From the NCBI GenBank assembly GCA_944385025.1, contig CALWVQ010000070.1:1-34902 (forward strand): DNA of 34,902 nucleotides, read 5' to 3'. This DNA is from an uncultured Eubacterium sp. GTDB lineage: Bacteria; Bacillota; Clostridia; Oscillospirales; Acutalibacteraceae. Below the pieces are notes generated by a model. The model did not search any database. It was not told where the DNA came from and saw only the letters and a program-made list of their open reading frames with translations. Position 1 is the first letter of the stretch. Every line of letters begins with the position of its first letter. The position numbers and the translations under genes are program-made. Positions 22,749 through 30,592 of the stretch are shown piece after piece.

Positions 22749-24020
22749 TTATTGCGTTGGCATTTCTGTAATACGTTCTACACTGTAATTTACGGGAATT
22801 TTCTTTTTAAACAGCATATAGTCGTATTCAGCTCTCCACTGGTCGCCGTAATGGCATTGCTCGTCAAGCTGTTTTTCACTTATTTCTACATTGATTTCAG
22901 CAAGTCCCTTTAAATTTCCGTCCTCTTTGTATACGCACTCCCAAAAAGCGTGATGACCTAAATAAGTAACGTTTTTGGGAATATACATATATGTCAGCGA
23001 CTGGTCATAGCTGAAAGCGTCTGAACCGATATATTCCACAGATTCAGGCAAAGAAACGTATGAATTTGAAATATCTCCCGCATAGGTGTAGATGTTGGCA
23101 AGAGTTCCCGATTTGAAGAAACTCATCGTTTCAATGGTCTTTAAGCCCTCAGGCAGATAAACGTCTGTTAAATCGGTGTAGTTAAAGCAAAGCTCGCCGA
23201 TAGTAGTTACTGTAGGCTCAACTACGTAGGTAAGTACCTTTTCCCTGTATTCGTCATAACCTTCTGCGTCAGGCTCAACAGCCTCTGTGTAGCCGTATTT
23301 TTCCTTTAGGTATTCGCTGTGCTTGATAGGATAACAGATTATCTCCGTTTTGTCCTTGTTATAGAGAACGCCGTCCACACTTGAGTAGTTGGGATTGTTT
23401 TCGTCAACGTTAATGCATCTTAATTCCCAGCAGGAGTAAAAGCTGTCGTTGTCCAGCACCTCTACATTAGGGCCTATATTGATTGTCTGGAGAACGTTGT
23501 CGCAGTTAAAGGCAAACTCGTGAATTTCCGTAACAGGTTTTGAAGTGTCCTCGTTTATTGAAAAGTTCTTTTCCAAGTCTGTTTCGTTTTCGTCATAAGT
23601 AATATCAAGCATATAGTTAAGGGTGATTTCCTTTATATATCCCGTGTTGCTGAAAGCCGTCATTTCATATCCGTTGTCAAGCTGGTTGTATTCAAAGGTG
23701 TCCCTGTGAACTGCACGCACGCTGAAATAAATTGATATGGCAATGGCGATAACGATAACCACAACAAAAATTATCTGTTTTACCAGCCTGTTTTTAACGG
23801 GAACATTTACGGCGGGAGGGCTTAAACCCTCAACCTGATACGTCCAAATATCGTCCTCATCAATATCAAGCTCAACGGCGTCGATATTTTCTCTGTATTT
23901 TTTCTGCTTTTTCTTTTTCTTGGGATTTTCCTCTGCCTGCTGTGTTTCCTCTTTTTCAAGAACAGCAACAGTCTCCTGTGTTTCCTCAGCGGTGTTTAAA
24001 TTCTTGTTTTCTTCGCTCAT
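22749..24020 (-). CDS. Membrane-anchored BspA-type leucine-rich repeat protein
   Basis: A 423-aa protein. A cytoplasmic N-terminus of about 80 residues is rich in Glu and Lys (KKKKKQKK at about 34-41), followed by one membrane segment (82-100) and an exterior domain. That domain has BspA/LRR_5-type repeats: EIHEFAFNCDNVLQTINI, LRCINVDENNPNYSSVDGVLYNKDKTEIICYP, TIGELCFNYTDLTDVYLPEGLKTIE, and YIGSDAFSYDQSLTYMYIP. Such repeats mediate protein or surface binding. It follows the carrier gene by 12 nt with AAGGAGG as ribosome-binding site, so the two are cotranscribed and may act together. Confidence 0.88.
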   Translation of the reverse strand: MSEENKNLNTAEETQETVAVLEKEETQQAEENPKKKKKQKKYRENIDAVELDIDEDDIWTYQVEGLSPPAVNVPVKNRLVKQIIFVVVIVIAIAISIYFSVRAVHRDTFEYNQLDNGYEMTAFSNTGYIKEITLNYMLDITYDENETDLEKNFSINEDTSKPVTEIHEFAFNCDNVLQTINIGPNVEVLDNDSFYSCWELRCINVDENNPNYSSVDGVLYNKDKTEIICYPIKHSEYLKEKYGYTEAVEPDAEGYDEYREKVLTYVVEPTVTTIGELCFNYTDLTDVYLPEGLKTIETMSFFKSGTLANIYTYAGDISNSYVSLPESVEYIGSDAFSYDQSLTYMYIPKNVTYLGHHAFWECVYKEDGNLKGLAEINVEISEKQLDEQCHYGDQWRAEYDYMLFKKKIPVNYSVERITEMPTQ

Positions 24021-24032
24021 TTCAACACCTCC

Positions 24033-25793
24033 TTAACCTACATATCCGCCGCCGATAGAGTTTTCGTCACCCTCGGCTTGTTTTGCGGTTACTTCGGCAC
24101 GGCGTTTGAGAACTGCCATAACCTTGTTTTGCTTTTCGCTGTTGTAATCCCAGAAGAAATAGGGAATTGTCATCAGCACGTAACCGACAATGTCGATAAT
24201 AAGCGGAATTACAATGATATTCATTCTTGTAGAGTCAAGGAAAAGAACATCCCAGTTACTGTTAAAGCCGTATTTAAGAAGAAGAATAGGTATAATAAGG
24301 CTTACAAAGGAGGTGATAGGGCCTGTAAACCATCCGAAAATACCGGCGAAGCTCTCAAGTCTTTCACCCGACAGGTACATCTGATAGTCGTTTACACGAA
24401 CGTCCATATCCCTCATAGCAGAGGTGGGCACAGTTTTTGTCATTTCCATTAGGAAGAGCATTACTACGCACAGCGTTCCGCAAAGTACAAGATTGTCACC
24501 GCAGAAACTGATTGCAAGTACAATAATTGTGTTACCTACCGCTCTTGAAAGCTGGTAGAAAATCATAATCTGTTTGTAGGAGAAGCGGCGCAGGAAATAA
24601 GGCGTGAAGAAATCAGGAGGAGTTCCTGCAAAGGATACCAGCGCCACAATAAGGCTGTATGCCAAGCCTGTAAGACGGAAAGTATAAAGATACAAAACCG
24701 TGGTAAAGGCGAGCATACCGTTGCCCAGAGAATCTAAAAGACCGACAATAGTATTAATCCAGCGGTATTTGTTTCGCATTACGCCGAAAATACCGTCCCA
24801 GAAATTAATGTTTACCTTTCGTTCAAGAGGCGGTTGGGGTATACGCTCTTTTATTCGCCCTGCAAATACCATTGTCAGCGACGCATAGGCGATAAACGCA
24901 ATGGGAATTACAAAACGGAATACGTTAATATCCTCCCACTTGTAACGTAGAAATCCGATGAAAACAGGCAGTAATATAGCCGTGATTGAATGGAATAAGT
25001 GGGATATTTTTATAGGGTATGTTCTTATGAGAATACGCTCGCGAAGGTTGGGGCTGATATTCTGGGTACAGGTCTCAATACTGTTGGGGAAACCAAACAG
25101 GTTGAAGATAGAAAACAGCAGGTTTGCAACCCATACTCTTGTGTCTACATCCTGAATGTTGTAGAAAGGGAGCCAGCCGATAAGAACTACCATTATACAT
25201 TTTGGTATAACGTCGCAGTAAAGAGAATACTTGTATCTGCCGTATTTGGGAACAAGCTTTTTGCGGTAGAAAATATTTCTTGCCCCTGCCCAGCCGTTCC
25301 AAAGTATGTGAGTGCCTAAAATCTTAAATGCGGACGCGGCGCTGATTCCTTCAAGTCCGTTAAGATATGTAATAAATCTGCTGGACTGATTAAATAGCTG
25401 TGAGTAATCCAACACAATCATAGATAAGCCTATGACTATAAGCGCAAAATAAAGTCCGTAAAATCTGCGTTCTATTTTTTTGGGCAGAAAGCCAAGATTA
25501 TCGTTGATTACCCAGCCGATAAGAGTCCAAATATAGTTAAGCGGCATATTGATAATGTTTATTATTGCAAAGGTTAGATACGGCAGCTTGTAGTGGTACA
25601 TCATAAGATAACAGCCTGCCGCAAAGGTTATGTACTCCAGCGTTTTATTACCGGCGTAGTTACAGCCTACCGAAATAATTACGTCCTTGTACTCCTTGTA
25701 GGGCACATATCTGCCCTCTCTCGGAGTATTCCAATGCGTTTTGACTTCGGTAAACAGCGCCTTGCCTTTGGTTGCAATGTCGCTTACTTTCAT
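24033..25793 (-). CDS. Multi-span MFS/GPH-like membrane carrier
   Basis: A 586-aa integral membrane protein with about 11-12 hydrophobic segments and a central cytoplasmic loop (AGRIKERIPQPPLERKVNINFWDG). The layout and length resemble major-facilitator or glycoside-pentoside-hexuronide-type carriers, but the signature motifs are weak and the substrate is unknown. The ATG at 25793 has GAGGGGG upstream; a longer TTG frame lacks a site. The C-terminus is cytoplasmic and Gly-rich (GGGYVG). The next gene encodes an anchored LRR protein. Confidence 0.72.
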   Translation of the reverse strand: MKVSDIATKGKALFTEVKTHWNTPREGRYVPYKEYKDVIISVGCNYAGNKTLEYITFAAGCYLMMYHYKLPYLTFAIINIINMPLNYIWTLIGWVINDNLGFLPKKIERRFYGLYFALIVIGLSMIVLDYSQLFNQSSRFITYLNGLEGISAASAFKILGTHILWNGWAGARNIFYRKKLVPKYGRYKYSLYCDVIPKCIMVVLIGWLPFYNIQDVDTRVWVANLLFSIFNLFGFPNSIETCTQNISPNLRERILIRTYPIKISHLFHSITAILLPVFIGFLRYKWEDINVFRFVIPIAFIAYASLTMVFAGRIKERIPQPPLERKVNINFWDGIFGVMRNKYRWINTIVGLLDSLGNGMLAFTTVLYLYTFRLTGLAYSLIVALVSFAGTPPDFFTPYFLRRFSYKQIMIFYQLSRAVGNTIIVLAISFCGDNLVLCGTLCVVMLFLMEMTKTVPTSAMRDMDVRVNDYQMYLSGERLESFAGIFGWFTGPITSFVSLIIPILLLKYGFNSNWDVLFLDSTRMNIIVIPLIIDIVGYVLMTIPYFFWDYNSEKQNKVMAVLKRRAEVTAKQAEGDENSIGGGYVG

Positions 25794-25911
25794 AAAATTC
25801 CCCCTCAAATTAAACTATGTATATTTTATCATAATAATTCTGCATACGTCAAATAAATTTTGTATAAATTGCATAATAAGTGTGAAAATATACACATTTA
25901 TTATAAAAATT

Positions 25912-25947
25912 AAAACCCCACAGCAAAAATAAATGCTGTGAGGTTTT
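25912..25947 (-). terminator. Terminator of the GntR-ABC operon
   Basis: AAAACCCCACAGCA and TGCTGTGAGGTTTT form a long stem around an 8-nt A/T loop. The single mismatch becomes a G-U pair only on the minus strand, where it is followed by TTTTAATTTTT. Confidence 0.8.
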
Positions 25948-25968
25948 AAATATACTTTTTTTCAGTCT

Positions 25969-26601
25969 TTAAAATTTCCTTTTTTTGTACAGATGAATGG
26001 ATAAAATCCAAGAGCCTGCGTATAAAATAACGATTATTGCAAGCGCTGCTAACAAAGGAGTTATCGAAGCCGTAGAGATGCTTACTGATGAATCGCCGTA
26101 AAGGTTTTTCGTGAATATAGCCATTAAGGCGGCAAATATACCGCAAATTATATAGAAAACTATACGGCCTTTTTCCGTTCCAAATTTAAATACAAATGGC
26201 AAAATAAGCGCAGGACAAAAAAGAGCAACTATGAGCATTATAATGGCATAAAATATGATTTCGTCCATATTGAAATTTTGATTTGTAAACATTTTCAGCG
26301 TTAACACAGCGATGGATAAAATGTATGCCACTGTGCTGAAAATAAGTCCCGCAAGGTATTTTGAAGATACAAGTTGACTTTTCGTATAGGGAAGAGTTTG
26401 ACTGAAAATATCCCACTTACAGCGCTCATCATATGCAATGAGTGTAATCGGCATTATACTAGTCAAAAGACAAGGATAGGCAATAAACATTAGGTTATTG
26501 TCGCCGAAAAAGGAAATTCCTAAAAATACTGCAACGATAAAAATAAAAGATTTGAAATATTTTGCAGACATATACATTTCTTTCAAAATTAAACCTTTCA
26601 C
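25969..26601 (-). CDS. ABC-2-type membrane permease of the GntR-linked ABC transporter
   Basis: A 210-aa membrane protein with six hydrophobic segments, the size and topology of the short ABC-2 permeases paired with YtrB/BcrA-type ATPases. The GTG start at 26601 lies 1 nt after the ATPase stop with AAAGGAG at the right distance; starts further upstream lie inside the ATPase gene. It forms the transmembrane half of the exporter with the preceding ATPase. Substrate unknown; related cassettes respond to antimicrobial peptides or cell-wall stress. Confidence 0.83.
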   Translation of the reverse strand: MKGLILKEMYMSAKYFKSFIFIVAVFLGISFFGDNNLMFIAYPCLLTSIMPITLIAYDERCKWDIFSQTLPYTKSQLVSSKYLAGLIFSTVAYILSIAVLTLKMFTNQNFNMDEIIFYAIIMLIVALFCPALILPFVFKFGTEKGRIVFYIICGIFAALMAIFTKNLYGDSSVSISTASITPLLAALAIIVILYAGSWILSIHLYKKRKF

Positions 26602-26602
26602 C

Positions 26603-27451
26603 CTAATCACGCTCCTTTGCCATAAATATAAACAGTTCTTCAATATTTACAGGACTGATTTTGAATGATGACGGCACTTTATCTCTTAAAACAAGCGCTG
26701 TTACGTTGTAGGGCGTTTCTTTTTTTGCCTTTACTGCGTCTGGGCTTAATATTTCCAAATCCTCTTTAGAGCATTGAATTAAGCCGTATTTTTCCATAAG
26801 TGCGTCCTTTTCGTCAAAAAGCATCAGCCTGCCCTTGTGGAGAAAGGCGATATAGTCGCAGATTTTCTCCAAATCGCTGACTATGTGTGAGGATATGAGA
26901 ACACTGTGATTTTCGTTTCTTGTAAACTCGCTGAAAATATCTACTATCTCATCTCTAATCACAGGGTCAAGTCCCGAAGTTGCCTCGTCCAAAATCAGCA
27001 GTTTAGGGTGGTGGGACAGCGCCACGGCAATTCCCAGCTTCATTTTTGTTCCTCTTGACAGGGCTTTAAACTGCTTATTTTTAGGTATTGAAAATTTTTC
27101 CAAATAACTGAAATACAACTTTTTATCCCAGTTTTTAAAGGTATACGTCATAATCTTTTCAATCTGAACGGCGTCAAGACATTCCGGCAGACCAACCTCG
27201 TCCAATACAACGCCTATATCCTGTTTTGTTATTTGCAGGTTGTCCTGATTATCACGTCCCATTATTGTAACAGTACCGCTGTCTTTTTTCACAATGTCAA
27301 GTATCAGCTTTATTGTGGTGCTTTTTCCTGCTCCGTTTTCGCCGATCAGTCCTAAAACACACCCCTTTGGCAGGGTTAAATTCAAATTGTCAAGCTTAAA
27401 GCTTTCATAGGTTTTTGTGAGATTTTTTATCTCCAACGCATTGTCGCACAT
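26603..27451 (-). CDS. ABC transporter ATP-binding protein (YtrB/BcrA-like)
   Basis: A 282-aa ATPase. Walker A GENGAGKS (37-44), a degenerate signature LSRGT (131-135; canonical LSGGQ), Walker B LLILDE (151-156), D-loop SGLD and H-loop SSHIVSDL are present. A C-terminal extension of about 60 residues follows, as in exporters of this class. LSRGT instead of LSGGQ is common in BcrA/YtrB-like ATPases. The ribosome-binding site GGAGG is inside the last codons of the GntR gene, whose stop is 2 nt away. Confidence 0.92.
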   Translation of the reverse strand: MCDNALEIKNLTKTYESFKLDNLNLTLPKGCVLGLIGENGAGKSTTIKLILDIVKKDSGTVTIMGRDNQDNLQITKQDIGVVLDEVGLPECLDAVQIEKIMTYTFKNWDKKLYFSYLEKFSIPKNKQFKALSRGTKMKLGIAVALSHHPKLLILDEATSGLDPVIRDEIVDIFSEFTRNENHSVLISSHIVSDLEKICDYIAFLHKGRLMLFDEKDALMEKYGLIQCSKEDLEILSPDAVKAKKETPYNVTALVLRDKVPSSFKISPVNIEELFIFMAKERD

Positions 27452-27453
27452 AG

Positions 27454-27825
27454 CTATTCCTCCAAATTAATACGGAATATTTCAAGTAATTCGTTATTTG
27501 ACAGATTTTCTGCGGCGGCGATTTTTCTTATCTCTTGAATATGCTCCTCTATGCTTTTCAGGTTTTCCTCTCTCAAAAGCTCCACGTTTTTCTTCGCCAC
27601 AAAACAGCCCTTGCCCTGAAGAGTGTATATGAAACCCTCACGCTCCAACTCCTCGTAGGCACGCTTTGTGGTAATTACGCTTATTTTAAGGTCTTTCGCA
27701 AGATTTCGTATGGACGGCAGGGGGTCGTCCTCCGCCAGCTTTCCGCTGATAATCTGATTTTTAATCTGTGTGTATATTTGGTCATAGATAGGGGTACCGG
27801 TTTTGTTATCTATGTAAATATTCAC
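27454..27825 (-). CDS. GntR-family repressor, YtrA subfamily
   Basis: A 123-aa regulator: an N-terminal winged helix (about 1-75; PIYDQIYTQIKNQIISGKL, LPSIRNLAKDLKIS, FIYTLQGKGCFV) and only a short helical tail (about 76-123), the diagnostic size of YtrA-type GntR proteins. These repress the ABC operon they begin. A perfect inverted repeat covers the -10 of its promoter, which fits autorepression relieved by an envelope signal. First gene of a three-gene operon. Confidence 0.93.
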   Translation of the reverse strand: MNIYIDNKTGTPIYDQIYTQIKNQIISGKLAEDDPLPSIRNLAKDLKISVITTKRAYEELEREGFIYTLQGKGCFVAKKNVELLREENLKSIEEHIQEIRKIAAAENLSNNELLEIFRINLEE

Positions 27826-27854
27826 CTTTTCACCTCATTTCAGTTGTAGCTGCT

Positions 27855-27879
27855 ACTGTATATACACAGTATATACAGT
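27855..27879. promoter_or_regulatory. Operator of the YtrA-type GntR repressor
   Basis: A perfect 11-bp inverted repeat ACTGTATATAC (27855-27865), spacer ACA, GTATATACAGT (27869-27879). It spans the -10 of the operon promoter. Confidence 0.82.
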
Positions 27880-27896
27880 TGAAACGCCATTGTCAA
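27868..27896 (-). promoter_or_regulatory. Promoter of the GntR-ABC operon
   Basis: Minus strand: TTGACA (27896-27891), 17-bp spacer, TATACT (27873-27868). The -10 lies within the inverted-repeat operator. Confidence 0.8.
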
Positions 27897-27920
27897 TACC
27901 TTTTGGAAAAAAACAAAACA

Positions 27921-27962
27921 AAAAAGCACCTGTGATGATACTTTAGTATCAAAACAGATGCC
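27921..27962 (-). terminator. Terminator of the HNH gene
   Basis: Minus strand: GCATCTGT, inner stem TGATAC, loop TAAA, GTATCA, ACAGGTGC, then TTTTTTG. A two-base internal mismatch interrupts the stem. Confidence 0.82.
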
Positions 27963-27976
27963 TATAAGATCGAATA

Positions 27977-28678
27977 TTATTTTTTCGATTTTTTTCCGTT
28001 ACATTTTGAACATAAAACTTGTAAATTCGAAGGAGTGCTTTTTCCTCCTTTAGCGATAGGAATAATATGGTCTATATGCAATCCTACTCCGTCAGGCATA
28101 TATTTACCACAGTTTTGGCAAGTGTAATTATCTCTTTCAGCAATTTCGTTTCTTAATTTTTTTGTCATTAGTTTTCGCTGATTTTTTGAATGATATTCTG
28201 AGAGAGTACATTCAAAATTGATTAATGCTAAATTTTCAAATCTGTCTTGTAGTGTTTCAAAATTTGACGAAAAGCTATCAACTACAATCTGTACATTGTA
28301 TGGCGTTTTTACGTAGTTTTTCTGTTTATAGCGGGTTTGGGTTCTTGTAACTACAAATTTAAACATATTGTCGTCATCAACGCATTCGTTGAACTGTGCC
28401 GTCCTTATTTTTTTTAAGATTTTCATCTTATTAATTGATTCGAAACATTTGTTTTTCCATATTTCAACATCATTTTTATGATTTTTTAAAATTTCAAATC
28501 CGCTATTTATTAAAAAATTGTCAATTAAATCATCGTTACGAGGCTTTCGTTTTCCTGTTATATCAAAAGTTATTGTTTTGTAAGGATATTTGAATGGAGG
28601 TTTAAAAATCCATACAAGTAAGGCGATTGTTGCAAAAATGCAAAAAAGTATTGCAATATATACATTTGAATCACTCAT
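27977..28678 (-). CDS. Membrane-anchored HNH endonuclease-like protein
   Basis: A 233-aa protein. One N-terminal hydrophobic segment (7-25) is followed by a middle region of about 150 residues with no recognised motif, and a complete C-terminal HNH domain: CQNC (Cys187, 190), HIDHIIP (His201, Asp203, His204), NLQVLCSKC (Asn218, Cys223, 226), ending in lysines. The HNH metal and zinc ligands are all present, so nuclease activity is likely. The gene is more AT-rich than its neighbours and isolated between terminators, next to tRNA genes, which suggests acquisition. Start at 28678 with GAGGTG upstream. An N-terminal anchor with the nuclease on the cytoplasmic side is most likely. Confidence 0.83.
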   Translation of the reverse strand: MSDSNVYIAILFCIFATIALLVWIFKPPFKYPYKTITFDITGKRKPRNDDLIDNFLINSGFEILKNHKNDVEIWKNKCFESINKMKILKKIRTAQFNECVDDDNMFKFVVTRTQTRYKQKNYVKTPYNVQIVVDSFSSNFETLQDRFENLALINFECTLSEYHSKNQRKLMTKKLRNEIAERDNYTCQNCGKYMPDGVGLHIDHIIPIAKGGKSTPSNLQVLCSKCNGKKSKK

Positions 28679-28720
28679 ATTGAAACACCTCAATTTATTT
28701 TTAAAGTGGCAAAAAACAAA

Positions 28721-28746
28721 AAATGTCCGAATTCATTCGGACATTT
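28721..28746 (-). terminator. Terminator of the tRNA-Met/tRNA-Glu transcript
   Basis: AAATGTCCGAAT and ATTCGGACATTT form a 12-bp inverted repeat with a minimal loop; a T run follows on the minus side. Confidence 0.85.
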
Positions 28747-28752
28747 TTAATA

Positions 28753-28827
28753 TGGTGACCCGGACGGGAATTGAACCCGTGTTACCGCCGTGAAAGGGCG
28801 GTGTCTTAACCTCTTGACCACCGGGCC
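28753..28827 (-). tRNA. tRNA-Glu(TTC)
   Basis: A 75-nt tRNA with encoded CCA. Acceptor GGCCCGG/CCGGGTC (one G-U); anticodon stem CCGCC/GGCGG with loop CTTTCAC, anticodon TTC; T-arm GGTTCAATTCC. Separated by 2 nt from the upstream tRNA-Met, so the two are cotranscribed. Confidence 0.96.
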
Positions 28828-28829
28828 GT

Positions 28830-28906
28830 TGGTGGCTTTAACTGGATTCGAACCAGTGACACCGCGGGTATGAACCGCGTGCTCTAGCCAACTGAGCTAT
28901 AAAGCC
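28830..28906 (-). tRNA. tRNA-Met(CAT), elongator type
   Basis: A 77-nt tRNA with encoded CCA. Acceptor GGCTTTA/TAAAGCC; anticodon stem CGCGG/CCGCG with loop TTCATAC, anticodon CAT. The first acceptor pair is G-C, not the mismatch of initiator tRNA, and the anticodon arm resembles Bacillus elongator tRNA-Met. A lysidine-modified tRNA-Ile2 with CAT cannot be fully excluded by eye. Confidence 0.88.
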
Positions 28907-28926
28907 ATACTGATTACGCAAGCAAG

Positions 28927-28955
28927 ATTATATATTATAATTTTCCATTTGTCAA
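28927..28955 (-). promoter_or_regulatory. Consensus promoter of tRNA-Met/tRNA-Glu
   Basis: Minus strand: TTGACA (28955-28950), 17-bp spacer, TATAAT (28932-28927). Confidence 0.9.
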
Positions 28956-29024
28956 CACTTTTTTTATTATGTTTGAAAAGACAGTGCCGCCAAGGGTTCT
29001 GTTTTATGAAATTAGCACATATGT

Positions 29025-29053
29025 TTGACAGTTTGTCACTATAATGTTATTAT
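29025..29053 (+). promoter_or_regulatory. Promoter of lexA, with an inverted repeat over the -35
   Basis: TTGACA (29025-29030), 17-bp spacer, TATTAT (29048-29053). A short inverted repeat TGACA-GTT-TGTCA (29026-29038) starts in the -35. No classical Firmicute LexA box (GAAC-N4-GTTC) was found nearby. Confidence 0.6.
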
Positions 29054-29079
29054 ATTAAAAAGAGAGCGAGGATAATGTT

Positions 29080-29667
29080 ATGGAAAGAATAAATGACAAG
29101 CAAAAGGCAATTTTTGAATATATCAAAGAAGTGATTACAGAAAGAGGCGTTGCGCCGTCTGTGCGTGAAATCGGCGACGCTGTAAATCTGCGTTCCACCT
29201 CCTCTGTTCAGTATAACCTGAATGCTCTTGAAAATGCAGGGTATATTAAAAGAGATGCAAATTTAAAACGAACAATACGAATTTGTACGTCGGCAAAGAA
29301 TGTAGTCCACGTTCCTCTTTTAGGCACGGTGACAGCGGGCGTGCCTATTCTCGCCACACAGCAGATTGAGGATTATGTGGCGGTATCAGGCGTCAGCGGC
29401 AATAATCTTTTCGCTCTGCACGTTAGGGGCGATTCAATGTATAACGCAGGAATTTACGACGGCGATATTGTTATTGTAGAACAGACTCCCGTTGCTGAAA
29501 ACGGCGAAATTGTTGTTGCTCTTATCGGCGACGAGGCAACTGTAAAAAGATTTTATAAGGAAAACGGTCATTTCAGACTTCAGCCTGAAAATGACAAGTA
29601 CCAGCCTATAATAGTTCAGGAGTGCGCTGTGCTGGGCAGGGTTAAGACCCTAATCCGCTCCTATTGA
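29080..29667 (+). CDS. lexA: SOS repressor LexA
   Basis: A 195-aa self-cleaving repressor. The N-terminal winged helix (1-70) has the family pattern PSVREIGDAVNLRSTSSVQYNLNALE. The cleavage bond is Ala86-Gly87 (VTAGVP), and the Ser-Lys dyad is Ser119 (GDSMYNAGI) and Lys156 (EATVKRFYK). RecA-DNA filaments trigger cleavage, inducing the SOS genes. Compared with Bacillus, the recognition helix reads LRSTSSVQYNL, so operator preference could differ. It appears monocistronic; the next gene has its own promoter starting at its stop codon. Confidence 0.95.
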   Translation: MERINDKQKAIFEYIKEVITERGVAPSVREIGDAVNLRSTSSVQYNLNALENAGYIKRDANLKRTIRICTSAKNVVHVPLLGTVTAGVPILATQQIEDYVAVSGVSGNNLFALHVRGDSMYNAGIYDGDIVIVEQTPVAENGEIVVALIGDEATVKRFYKENGHFRLQPENDKYQPIIVQECAVLGRVKTLIRSY

Positions 29668-29692
29668 TATTTATACCCCATTGGGCTATAAT
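29664..29692 (+). promoter_or_regulatory. Promoter of the mrp-dCMP deaminase-HAD operon
   Basis: TTGATA (29664-29669), 17-bp spacer, TATAAT (29687-29692). Its -35 overlaps the lexA stop codon. Confidence 0.7.
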
Positions 29693-29758
29693 ACTTAATT
29701 GTTTAATTATTTTTAACAAATAAGTTTTAGTTTTAACAAGATTAGAGGTTATGATATT

Positions 29759-30586
29759 ATGAGTGAATGTACTCACGACTGCTCAAGCTGTAAATCAAAT
29801 TGCAGTGACAGAAAACCCTCAAAACAGGATTTTCTTAAGCCTATGAACAAGTATTCAAATATAAAAAAGGTTATCGGTGTAGTCAGCGGTAAAGGCGGCG
29901 TAGGAAAAAGCTTTGTAACCTGTATGCTGGCAAGCAAGTGTGCAGCCGCAGGGCTTAAAGTAGGAGTGCTGGACGCTGATGTTACCGGTCCGTCTGTGCC
30001 GAAATCTTTTGGAATTAACGCCAGAGCAATGCAGGACGGCGAATGTCTTATTCCTGCTGTGTCTGAAAACGGCGTGAAGGTTATGAGTATCAATCTTCTT
30101 TTGGAGGATGTTAATTCTCCTGTGGTTTGGAGAGGTCCTGTTATCAGCGGCGTTATCGAGCAGTTTTGGACAGATGTTCGCTGGGGTGAGCTGGACTATT
30201 TATTTGTGGATATGCCTCCCGGAACAGGCGACGTTGCCCTCACCGTATTCCAGAGCCTTCCTGTTGACGGCATAGTTATCGTTTCAACGCCACAGGATTT
30301 AGTTAAAATGATTGTAAATAAGGCTTACAATATGGCAAAAATGATGAATGTTCCCGTTTTGGGTCTGGTGGAAAATATGAGTTATTACACCTGTCCCGAC
30401 TGCGGCAGAAAAATAAACATTTTCGGCGATTCTCAAATTGAAGAAACTGCAAAGGAGTTAGGCGTGCCTGTAATTGCTAAACTGCCTGTCAACCCTACTG
30501 TAAACAGACTTGTGGATGAAGGCAGGGTTTATGAAGCCGAATGCAGCGAACTTGACGATTTTATTGACGTTTTAAAAGGAGAATAG
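29759..30586 (+). CDS. Mrp/NBP35-type P-loop Fe-S carrier ATPase
   Basis: A 275-aa P-loop ATPase of the Mrp/NBP35/ApbC family, which carries and transfers [4Fe-4S] clusters. The deviant Walker A is GKGGVGKS (44-51) and LDADVTGPSVP follows. It has an N-terminal cysteine cluster Cys4, 8, 11, 15 (CTHDCSSCKSNC), as in NBP35, in addition to the C-terminal CPDC that forms the dimer-interface cluster site. AGAGG precedes the ATG. It is the first gene of a plus-strand operon with the dCMP deaminase 6 nt downstream. Confidence 0.92.
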   Translation: MSECTHDCSSCKSNCSDRKPSKQDFLKPMNKYSNIKKVIGVVSGKGGVGKSFVTCMLASKCAAAGLKVGVLDADVTGPSVPKSFGINARAMQDGECLIPAVSENGVKVMSINLLLEDVNSPVVWRGPVISGVIEQFWTDVRWGELDYLFVDMPPGTGDVALTVFQSLPVDGIVIVSTPQDLVKMIVNKAYNMAKMMNVPVLGLVENMSYYTCPDCGRKINIFGDSQIEETAKELGVPVIAKLPVNPTVNRLVDEGRVYEAECSELDDFIDVLKGE

Positions 30587-30592
30587 ATAATT

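Noticed and set aside
27900-28960. Integrated mobile element at the tRNA-Glu/tRNA-Met locus.
   Set aside because: There is no integrase, recombinase or duplicated tRNA end; only one AT-rich gene is present. An acquired single gene is possible, an element is not shown.
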